Shown here one piece after another: positions 24,816 through 32,009 of a stretch of 64,000 nt of DNA. The stretch's first letter is position 1. The number at the start of each line of letters is the position of its first letter. The stretch is from assembly GCF_014196745.1 (NCBI RefSeq), contig NZ_JACIEH010000005.1, positions 124,001 through 188,000 of the forward strand. Direction: 5' to 3'. The DNA comes from Sphingomonas kyeonggiensis. GTDB taxonomy: Bacteria; Pseudomonadota; Alphaproteobacteria; Sphingomonadales; Sphingomonadaceae. The translations under genes and the position numbers were made by a program. The notes beneath the pieces were generated by a model that had not been told where the DNA came from, searched no databases, and saw only the letters and a list, made by a program, of their open reading frames with translations.

Positions 24816-26166
24816 CCGGCTGCGACCGCGCTCGGTCACCGGACTTGCCGGCGTATTCGGGATCGTTTGCGCACTCGCATCGGTGGCGATCGGCATAGCG
24901 CTCTACGCGCTGGCCAGCATGGCGTTCAATCAGGTCCAGGACGTTCGCCTGGCACGCGAGAAGACTCGTCTGCTAGCGCCTTTCGACGGGCACGCGCCGA
25001 CTGTGGACGTCGTCGCCGCACGGATTGCCGAGCGGACCCACCAGCGCGCGATCAGCAGCATCGGCCACCGCCTCGTCGATGGGGCGGGGGTTCTGCGTGC
25101 CGGTACCGTCGAGTTCCAGCAGCAGCCACGCCAGGATGGAACCGTGTTCTTCCGCCAGCCAGGCGAAGCATGGGAAGCCGCCCGCGCGGTGGAGTTCACC
25201 CTGGCCGATGGCGGCCACCTGAGCATCGTCGCCGAAAGCGAGTCGATCGAGGATCTCGGTAAGGTCGTCTGGCCCCTGTTCGGCGCGGCGCTCGCGCTCT
25301 CGGCCGTCGCGGGCGCGCTGGCGAGCTGGCTGCTCGGCCGATCGATCTCGAGCCGGCTGTCGGCGATCGGAACCACGGCCAATGCAATCATCGCAGGCGA
25401 CTATTCCCGACGCGTGCCCGTGGACTCGCTCGGAGGCACCTTTGCCGAGCAGGCGCGGACCTTCAACCGCATGCTCGACCGGATCGAGGCGCTCATGGAC
25501 AATCTGCGCCAGGTCTCGAGCGACATCGCGCATGATCTGCGCACACCGCTCACCCGTCTGCAGGCGACCTTGCGTGCCGCGGCAGAATCCGACCTGTCCG
25601 AGAGCGAGCGCGCCGCGTTCATTGCGGCGGCGGGCCGGGAATGCGACGGTGTCCTCTCGCTGTTCGCCGCGCTCTTGCGGATCGGCGAGGTCCAGGCCGG
25701 TCGCCGCCGTCCCCAGGTAGCCAGCATCCAGCTGGATGCCCTCGTCGACGACGTGGTGGAATCCTACGTACCCGTCTTCGCGGACTCGGGGCGTTCCCTG
25801 CACCTCGCCGAATGCGATCGGTGCAGCATTCGGGGCGATGCCGATCTGTGCAACCAGCTGCTCGTCAATCTCATCGAGAACGCGCAGCTCCACACGCCGC
25901 CGGGCAGTGCCACCCAGGTGTCGCTACGCCGAAACGCCGGCGCGGTGCTTCTCACCGTGCGCGACAATGGGGTCGGCATCCCGGCAGAGGACCGGGAGGA
26001 TGTGCTGCAGCGCTTCGTCCGCCTCGAACGCAGCCGAAGCACGCCGGGGCACGGCCTGGGACTCGCCCTGGTCGCGGCCATCGCCGGCTTTCATGAGGCG
26101 ATCATCACGCTCGACGACGCGAAACCGGGCCTGATCGTCCGCATAGAATTTCCCGCCATCGACTGA
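24805..26166 (+). CDS. Sensor histidine kinase 3
   Basis: A 453-residue membrane kinase with two membrane segments (about residues 12-38 and 155-175) around a periplasmic sensor region. A HAMP domain follows (SSRLSAIGTTANAIIAGDYS), then His243 in IAHDLRTPLTRLQATL. The ATPase domain has NLIENAQLHTPPG, DNGVGIP and GHGLGLALV. It is partner to regulator 3. The signal sensed is not evident. Confidence 0.92.
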   Translation: MLPDRLRPRSVTGLAGVFGIVCALASVAIGIALYALASMAFNQVQDVRLAREKTRLLAPFDGHAPTVDVVAARIAERTHQRAISSIGHRLVDGAGVLRAGTVEFQQQPRQDGTVFFRQPGEAWEAARAVEFTLADGGHLSIVAESESIEDLGKVVWPLFGAALALSAVAGALASWLLGRSISSRLSAIGTTANAIIAGDYSRRVPVDSLGGTFAEQARTFNRMLDRIEALMDNLRQVSSDIAHDLRTPLTRLQATLRAAAESDLSESERAAFIAAAGRECDGVLSLFAALLRIGEVQAGRRRPQVASIQLDALVDDVVESYVPVFADSGRSLHLAECDRCSIRGDADLCNQLLVNLIENAQLHTPPGSATQVSLRRNAGAVLLTVRDNGVGIPAEDREDVLQRFVRLERSRSTPGHGLGLALVAAIAGFHEAIITLDDAKPGLIVRIEFPAID

Positions 26167-26173
26167 GGGGCGA

Positions 26174-26190
26174 CATTCTAATTTTGCAAT
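26174..26190. promoter_or_regulatory. Candidate operator of regulator 3, copy B
   Basis: CATTCTAATTTTGCAAT begins eight bases after the kinase 3 stop and about 120 bases before the propeller gene. It matches 16 of 17 bases with 24031-24047. It is the natural candidate for bringing the downstream operon under regulator 3. Confidence 0.5.
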
Positions 26191-26222
26191 GTAGCGCAGG
26201 AAGCACCGTTTCGGACGGGGCT

Positions 26223-26239
26223 GGTCACAAGACTGTCAT
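26223..26239 (+). promoter_or_regulatory. Pho-box-like tandem repeat
   Basis: GGTCACAAGACTGTCAT contains two GTCA(C/T) half-sites 11 bases apart, the spacing of PhoB binding sites. It lies about 70 bases before an operon containing an acid phosphatase. The first half-site departs from the CTGTCAT consensus, so PhoB control is a hypothesis. Confidence 0.4.
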
Positions 26240-26309
26240 TCGGCAAACCTAGCGCCACCCTTGCCCGGCCAGCAGCACTTCGCTGGCCCGCTTTGGGATT
26301 GACTGGAAC

Positions 26310-27341
26310 ATGACTCAGAAATGGTGTGCTGCGGCGCTTGCCGCGGCAGGAATTCTTGCGCCTATTCACAGCCTCGCACAGTCGTCGGCAAACAGCAGTT
26401 ATCAAGTCGTCGATCATATTGCCGGCCCGGACGGTGGGTGGGACTTCGCAAGCGTCGATGAAGCCGCTGGACGTCTCTACGTCGCGCGCTCCGACGCGGT
26501 CATGACCGTGGACCTGGCGAGCAAGAGCGTGACCCCGGCCCTGGCACCCGCGCACCGCGCGCACGCCGTGCTGCCGTTGCCGGGCTCGAAAGAAATCGTC
26601 GAGACCGATGGCGAGAGCGGCCTGACCCGCTTCATCGACAGCGCAACCGGCGCCGTAACCGCCGAGATCGCAACCGGCGCCAAGCCCGACGCAGCCTTTG
26701 TCGATCCCGCGACCGGGCTGGTCGTCGTGATGAACGCCGGCGACGGCATGGTCGCGCTCGTCGATCCGGCGACGCACAAGCTCGCCGGCAAGATCGAAGT
26801 CGGCGGTGGCCTCGAGTTCGGCGTCGCGGACGGCAAGGGCCTGGGCTACATCAACCTCGAGGAAAATAACGCGATCGCGGTGGTCGACCTCAAGGCGCGC
26901 CGCCTGCTCAAGTCGATAGCGCTTCCCGGCTGCGAAGGGCCGACCGGCCTCGCCCTGGTTGCCGGCGGCACCCGCCTGATCAGCGCCTGCGCCAACAAGG
27001 TGGCGATGATCGTCGATGTCGCTGCTTCCAAGGTGATGGACAGCTTCGCGATCGGCACCGACCCCGATGCTGTCCTTGCCGACGAAAAGCGTGGCCTTGC
27101 CTTCATCCCCTGCGGCGGCACCGGCACGCTCGAAGTCGTCGATATCAAGGATGGCCGGCACATCCGCCAGATCGGAACGATCGAGACCCAGGTCGGCGCC
27201 AAGACCGGCGCAATCGATCCGCGTGACGGCCGCATCTATCTGCCGACGGCCACGCTCGCCGCTCCCGAGCCGGGCGCCAAGCGGGGCAAGCCGCTGCCCG
27301 GCAGCTTCGTCGTGCTCGTCCTCGCCCCCGTCCGCTCCTGA
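26310..27341 (+). CDS. Exported YncE-like beta-propeller protein
   Basis: A 343-residue secreted protein (signal ends near HSLAQS). It consists of repeated blades such as GRLYVARSDAVMTVDLASK, GLVVVMNAGDGMVALVDPATHK and GLAFIPCGGTGTLEVVDIKDG, as in seven-bladed YncE/YVTN propellers. These periplasmic proteins often accompany TonB-dependent receptors; their biochemical role is usually unknown. It heads a three-gene unit, with the phosphatase starting 29 bases after its stop. Upstream lie a Pho-box-like site and the repeated 17-base motif. Confidence 0.8.
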   Translation: MTQKWCAAALAAAGILAPIHSLAQSSANSSYQVVDHIAGPDGGWDFASVDEAAGRLYVARSDAVMTVDLASKSVTPALAPAHRAHAVLPLPGSKEIVETDGESGLTRFIDSATGAVTAEIATGAKPDAAFVDPATGLVVVMNAGDGMVALVDPATHKLAGKIEVGGGLEFGVADGKGLGYINLEENNAIAVVDLKARRLLKSIALPGCEGPTGLALVAGGTRLISACANKVAMIVDVAASKVMDSFAIGTDPDAVLADEKRGLAFIPCGGTGTLEVVDIKDGRHIRQIGTIETQVGAKTGAIDPRDGRIYLPTATLAAPEPGAKRGKPLPGSFVVLVLAPVRS

Positions 27342-27370
27342 ACCGCCAATCCAGAACCGGAGATTTCCGC

Positions 27371-28099
27371 ATGACCTCGCGCAAGCATTTCGCACTGCTG
27401 TTCGCCACTGCCTGCATGGCGGTCCCTCTCGCCGCCCATGCCCAGCAGGCACCGGCCCCCAAGGCCACCAAGACCTTCAAGCTCCTCAAGGCCGAGGATT
27501 TCCCGGTCGACGGCATCGTGCCCGCACCGGTGCCGCGCGGCTCGGAGGCCGAGAATCTCGAGCTCGCCTATATGCACGCGCTGATCGCGGGCACCTCGCC
27601 TGAACGCCTGGAGCAGGCGCGCCGCGACGATGCGCATGAAGACCCGAGCATCTTCAACGAAGCCATGGGCGTCGATCTGAAGACGCTGCCCGCCACCTGG
27701 GAACTACTGAGCCTCGTGCACAACGAAGGCAACATGGCCGCGAACATCGCCAAGGAGCATTTTGCGCGCGTTCGTCCCTGGGGCGTCGATCCGACCATGC
27801 CGAACTGCGACGCGGGCAAGGGCAAGCAGCCGACCCGCAGCTATCCGAGCGGCCATTCGACGCTCGGCTATTCGGTCGGCCTGATGCTGGCGACGATCGC
27901 ACCGAACAAGGCCGGGGCCGTGCTCGCCCGGGCCCGGGACTATGCGCTGAGCCGCGAGATCTGCGGCGTGCATTTCCCGTCGGACACCGAAGCCAGCCAT
28001 GTGATCGGGACGATCGTGGTCGAGCGCATCCTTGCCGATCCGGCCGCCGCAAAGCGCATCGCCGCCGCTCGCGCCGAGCTCGCCCGCCTCAACCCGTAA
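27371..28099 (+). CDS. Class A nonspecific acid phosphatase (PhoN type, PAP2 superfamily)
   Basis: A 242-residue exported enzyme with signal peptide (VPLAAHAQQ). It has the full PAP2 catalytic signature: KEHFARVRP (K-x6-RP), YPSGHST (PSGH) and SREICGVHFPSD (SR-x5-H-x3-D). These enzymes release phosphate from organic phosphoesters in the periplasm through a phosphohistidine intermediate. Length and motif spacing fit class A acid phosphatases rather than lipid phosphatases. GGAG lies nine bases before ATG 27371. The receptor gene begins 34 bases after its stop, suggesting joint use of phosphorylated nutrients. Confidence 0.92.
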   Translation: MTSRKHFALLFATACMAVPLAAHAQQAPAPKATKTFKLLKAEDFPVDGIVPAPVPRGSEAENLELAYMHALIAGTSPERLEQARRDDAHEDPSIFNEAMGVDLKTLPATWELLSLVHNEGNMAANIAKEHFARVRPWGVDPTMPNCDAGKGKQPTRSYPSGHSTLGYSVGLMLATIAPNKAGAVLARARDYALSREICGVHFPSDTEASHVIGTIVVERILADPAAAKRIAAARAELARLNP

Positions 28100-28133
28100 G
28101 CCTTCGCACCATCGTCGAATGGGGGAAATCAGA

Positions 28134-30587
28134 ATGAAGACATCCATGCGCATCGCGCTGCTGGTCGCCAGCAGCCTTCCGACGCTTGCCGGCGCCACTG
28201 CCGCACATGCCCAGAACGTCAACGTGGCGCCGGAGGACGACCAGTCGAAGTCGACCAGCGCCAACGATGCCGGCCAAGCGAATGACAAGCAGTCGCTCAC
28301 GTCGTCCGACATCATCGTCACCGGTTCGCGCACCGCGGAGAGCGCGCCGCTGACCGCTTCGCTCACCACCACCCAGCCGCAATCGGCGATCAGCCGCGAC
28401 TATATCGACAACACGACCCCGGCTGCCGACTTCAACGAGCTCATCGCGCTCACCCCGGGCGTCTCGATCACCGGAACCGGCAACGGCTATGGCTTTGGCG
28501 AGACCAAGGCCGTCATCCGCGGGTTCCAGGACGGCGAATATAACGTCACCTACGATTCGATCCCGTTCGGCGACACCAACAACCCGACCCATCACTCGAC
28601 CGCCTTCTTCCCCTCGAACACCATCGAGACGGTCGTGGTCGACCGCGGCCCCGGCAATGCGAGCCAGCTCGGCCAGGCGAGCTATGGCGGCAACATCAAC
28701 ATGTATTCGCGTGGCGTGAAGGACCAGATGGGCGGGCAGGTCGAGGCGAGCGCCGGCCTGTGGAACTCGTTCATCGGCCGCGCCGAGTTCCAGAGCGGCG
28801 CGATCAAGAGCCTGGGTGGCACCCGCATCGTCCTGACCGGCCAGATCATGCAGTCGGACGGTGCCCTCACCTACTCGCCGGTCGCCGGCAAGAACCTCTA
28901 CGGCAAGGCGGTCGTGCCGATCGGCGCATCCAACACGCTCACCATCATGAGCACCTGGAACCGCAACCACTATTACCAGTCGGACGTGACCAAGGGTGCG
29001 ACCTGCGGCAGCGCCACCAAGGGCATCACCGGCTTCGCCAATGCCGCGGTCGGCGCGGACGGCCAGGCCCTGACCCAGCTGACCGGCGAGAATTGCGCCG
29101 CCAGCTCGAATGTCGGCGTCTATGGCAAGGACTATGGCCTGACCAACGATCCCAGGACGATCGATTACTGGCGCTACAACCGCACCGACAAGACCACCGA
29201 CTTCTCCTATCTGCGCCTGCAGAGCGAGCTCGGTTCGGGCTTCTCGATGGACAATCGCGTCTACATGTACGGCTATACCAACAACACCCTGTCCGGAAAC
29301 ACCGGCACGGTGGTGTCGGGCTTCAGCGGAGCCGGCACCGCTGCCTCGCCCTATGTCGCGGTGACCAAGCCCGGGGACATCCTGGGCTATGACAAGATGA
29401 ACAAGTACCGGGTGCTCGGCTATATCGGCCAGCTCAACTACGACTTCTCGTTCGGCAAGCTCCGCCTGGGCGGCTGGTACGAGCATGCCGTCACCGATCG
29501 CCACCTGGTCGACCTCGACATGACCACCGGCGCGCTGGCCTTCAACGAGAAGTTCAACAACGGCAACGGCACTGCCGCGCAGAACGCCCTGCCTTCGACT
29601 TCGCTCGCCGCGATCCAGTATGTCCAGCACTCGGACTGGAGCCAGTACCAGCTGTTCGGTGAAGCGGAGATCCGCCCGATCGAGGGATTGGCGATCACCC
29701 CGGGTGTCAAATATGTCCACTTCACCCGCGGCGTGGATGCACTGGTCAACCAGAAGTCGCGCGGCCAGATCAACACCAGCGCGACATGGACCAAGACGCT
29801 GCCATTCCTGACCGCCAATTGGGAGGCAATGCCCAACTGGTCCTTCTATGCCCAATATGCCCAGGGCATGTACGTGCCCGACCTGTCGAGCTTCTATTCG
29901 ACCTCGGGCAAGCTTTCGACCGCACTCGATGCGCTGAAGCCCCAGACCACGACCAATTATCAGGTCGGAACCGTCTGGCACGGCGAGAAGGTCTCGGTCG
30001 ATGTCGACGGCTATATCATCAACGTCAGCAACAAGATCGGCACCTGCACGACCGTGGGCTGCGACACCACGCTGCTCGTCAATATCGGCCAGGTCCGCTA
30101 CAAGGGCGTCGAGGGCCAGCTCAGCCTGATGCCGCTCCACGGCCTTACGCTGTTCGGCAACGCCTCGTACAATTATGCGCACAGCGTGACGACCGGGGCG
30201 CAGATCGCCAAGGCGCCCTTCGGCACCGCGGCTCTCGGCTTCGTCTATCGCAACCAGGGCTTCCGCCTCTCGTTCGACCAGAAATATACCGGTTCACAAT
30301 ATGCGACCGAGTTCAGCGGCAATCCCAATCTGCGCCTCTATCGCATCAAGCCGTACAGCATCGGCCATTTCGCGATGAGCCAGGATATCGGGGACAATTT
30401 CCGCCTGGGCGTGACCGTGCAGAACGTGTTCGACAGCCGCGCGGTGACGGCGATCTCGAGCAGCGCCTCGGGGGCGCCGACCGCAACAGTGAACGGCACA
30501 AGCTACCAGAATGGCTATGGTCAGGGCGACCAATTCAACTTCCTGCCGCCCCGCTCCTTCCTGGTGGACGCGCGCGTGAAGTTCTGA
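28134..30587 (+). CDS. TonB-dependent receptor in the phosphatase operon
   Basis: An 817-residue receptor with a signal peptide ending at AAHAQN and the motif SDIIVTGSRTAES. The plug domain has FNELIALTPGVSITG, AVIRGFQDGEYNVTYDSIPFGDTN and VVVDRGPGNASQLGQASYGGNINM. The long barrel ends FLVDARVKF. The start at 28134 is supported by GGGGGAAATCAGA before ATG. It is the last gene of the propeller/phosphatase/receptor unit. The ligand is unknown; context suggests a phosphate-containing organic compound. Confidence 0.88.
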   Translation: MKTSMRIALLVASSLPTLAGATAAHAQNVNVAPEDDQSKSTSANDAGQANDKQSLTSSDIIVTGSRTAESAPLTASLTTTQPQSAISRDYIDNTTPAADFNELIALTPGVSITGTGNGYGFGETKAVIRGFQDGEYNVTYDSIPFGDTNNPTHHSTAFFPSNTIETVVVDRGPGNASQLGQASYGGNINMYSRGVKDQMGGQVEASAGLWNSFIGRAEFQSGAIKSLGGTRIVLTGQIMQSDGALTYSPVAGKNLYGKAVVPIGASNTLTIMSTWNRNHYYQSDVTKGATCGSATKGITGFANAAVGADGQALTQLTGENCAASSNVGVYGKDYGLTNDPRTIDYWRYNRTDKTTDFSYLRLQSELGSGFSMDNRVYMYGYTNNTLSGNTGTVVSGFSGAGTAASPYVAVTKPGDILGYDKMNKYRVLGYIGQLNYDFSFGKLRLGGWYEHAVTDRHLVDLDMTTGALAFNEKFNNGNGTAAQNALPSTSLAAIQYVQHSDWSQYQLFGEAEIRPIEGLAITPGVKYVHFTRGVDALVNQKSRGQINTSATWTKTLPFLTANWEAMPNWSFYAQYAQGMYVPDLSSFYSTSGKLSTALDALKPQTTTNYQVGTVWHGEKVSVDVDGYIINVSNKIGTCTTVGCDTTLLVNIGQVRYKGVEGQLSLMPLHGLTLFGNASYNYAHSVTTGAQIAKAPFGTAALGFVYRNQGFRLSFDQKYTGSQYATEFSGNPNLRLYRIKPYSIGHFAMSQDIGDNFRLGVTVQNVFDSRAVTAISSSASGAPTATVNGTSYQNGYGQGDQFNFLPPRSFLVDARVKF

Positions 30588-30596
30588 ACCGGCAGC

Positions 30597-30622
30597 GGCG
30601 GCCGGGATCGTTCCTGGCCGCC
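30597..30622. terminator. Convergent stem-loop between receptor 3 and piuC
   Basis: GGCGGCCGGGA (30597-30607) pairs with TCCTGGCCGCC (30612-30622) across a TCGT loop: 11 pairs, one of them G-T. It lies exactly in the 43-base gap between convergent genes. There is no strong T-run, but the position suits a bidirectional transcription end. Confidence 0.55.
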
Positions 30623-30630
30623 GTCTGCCC

Positions 30631-31314
30631 TCAGGCGTCGGCCCAGCGGCGCAGGAGATTGTGGTAGACGCCGGTCAACTCGATCACCGACTGGTCGTCA
30701 TTGCCAAGCGTGCCGACCAGCCGCTGCACCGCCTGGTCGGTCTCGAACAGGATGCGCCGCGCGCTGTCGTCGCGGACCATCGACTGAATCCAGAAGAAGC
30801 TCGCCACCCGGCGTCCGCGCGTCACCGGCGCCACCCGGTGCAGGCTCGACGAGGGATAGAGGATCGCGTGCCCGGCCGGCAGCTTGACCGACTGCACGCC
30901 GAACTGGCCCTCGATCAGCAGCTCGCCGCCGTCATAGGCCGCGGGATCCTCGAGGAAGACCGTCATCGACAGGTCGCTGCGGATGCGGAACTCGGTGCCG
31001 CGCTGGATGCGGATCGCATTGTCGACATGGGTGTCGAACTTCTGCCCGCCGCCATAGCGGTTGAACAAAGGCGGGAAGACCTTGAGCGGCAGCGCGGCGG
31101 CGAAGAACAAAGGCGACTTGCCGAGCGCGTCGAGCACCATCGCGCCGGCCCGGCGATGCGCATCGCTGCCTTCGGGTAGCTGCTCGTTCTGCTTCGCCAG
31201 CGCCGATTGCGCGCCCGAAGTGGCATTACCATCGACCCACTCGGCCCCATCGATGATGCCGCGCAGCTGCACCACCTCTTCGTTCGAGAACAGGTCTGGA
31301 ATGGCGATCAGCAT
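30631..31314 (-). CDS. piuC: Fe(II)/2-oxoglutarate-dependent dioxygenase PiuC
   Basis: A 227-residue member of the PiuC/YbiX family: opening MLIAIPDLFSNEEVVQLRGII, HVDNA iron-binding motif in FDTHVDNAIRIQ, SLHRVAPVTRGRR with the distal His and the oxoglutarate-binding Arg, and a C-terminal helical tail. PiuC genes are characteristic neighbours of PiuA/Fiu-type receptors and are linked to siderophore use; their substrate is uncertain. It is the third gene of the receptor, Sel1, piuC run. Its ATG overlaps the end of the Sel1 gene by seven bases. Confidence 0.92.
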   Translation of the reverse strand: MLIAIPDLFSNEEVVQLRGIIDGAEWVDGNATSGAQSALAKQNEQLPEGSDAHRRAGAMVLDALGKSPLFFAAALPLKVFPPLFNRYGGGQKFDTHVDNAIRIQRGTEFRIRSDLSMTVFLEDPAAYDGGELLIEGQFGVQSVKLPAGHAILYPSSSLHRVAPVTRGRRVASFFWIQSMVRDDSARRILFETDQAVQRLVGTLGNDDQSVIELTGVYHNLLRRWADA

Positions 31315-32009
31315 GCCAGTGCCTCTGCCAGGTCAGGCCAGGGCGAGCCCAGGATCCAGCCCCGCATCTTCGCAGTGAAGGCCGGGGTCGCCGTCTTCCT
31401 GGCTTCGGCGATCCATCGCCGCGCCTCGTCCACCTGCCCGGCATCCAGCAGCATCCGGGCGTGATTGAACATGCCCCGGAAGTCGCCACCTCTGGCCGCC
31501 TCCGCATAGAAGCCAGCGGCCTTCGCCATGTCGCGTTCCACGACCCAGCCATCCTCGTGGAAGCTGCCGACATAGTTGATCGCCTTGGCGTTGCCCTGCC
31601 CCGCCGCCTTCTCGAACCAGGCCAGCGCAGCCGGCTTATCCTCGGCCACACCTTCACCGAGCGTCAGCGCGGTGGCGTAATTGTACATGCCCCAGTCGAG
31701 ACCGTGCTCGGCGGCGACGCGGAAGCATTCGGCGGCGCGGGCCTTGTCGATGGCCGTGCCCCAGCCCAGGTCGTAGCAGCGCCCGACCATGTTGAGCCCC
31801 ATTAGGTGGCCCTGTGCGGCGGCCTTGTTGAACCAGGCGAAGCCCTGGCGCGCCTCCCCGGCATCCAGCAGCATCTGCCCCCAGACCGCCTGGGCCTCGG
31901 CTACCCCCTGCTCTGCCCCAGCCTGAATCAGCGCCGCCCGCTCTTCCGGCGAACCGGAAAGGCGGGCGGCAACCTCCGCTGGGGAGAGCGATTGCAGATC
32001 GTCGCTCAG
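31308..32009 (-). CDS. Sel1-repeat (tetratricopeptide-like) protein, probable CTG start
   Basis: A 233-residue protein made of Sel1 repeats of about 36 residues, e.g. GEARQGFAWFNKAAAQGHL, DKARAAECFRVAAEHGL and DKPAALAWFEKAAGQGNA. Such helical scaffolds bind other proteins. Small Sel1 proteins are common between Fiu-type receptors and piuC. No ATG, GTG or TTG lies near the expected start. The frame runs through the receptor stop, and the best fit is CTG at 32009, overlapping that stop as CTGA and giving the opening MSDDLQSLSP. The next ATG would remove about 45 residues, including repeat sequence. Confidence 0.82.
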   Translation of the reverse strand: MSDDLQSLSPAEVAARLSGSPEERAALIQAGAEQGVAEAQAVWGQMLLDAGEARQGFAWFNKAAAQGHLMGLNMVGRCYDLGWGTAIDKARAAECFRVAAEHGLDWGMYNYATALTLGEGVAEDKPAALAWFEKAAGQGNAKAINYVGSFHEDGWVVERDMAKAAGFYAEAARGGDFRGMFNHARMLLDAGQVDEARRWIAEARKTATPAFTAKMRGWILGSPWPDLAEALAC

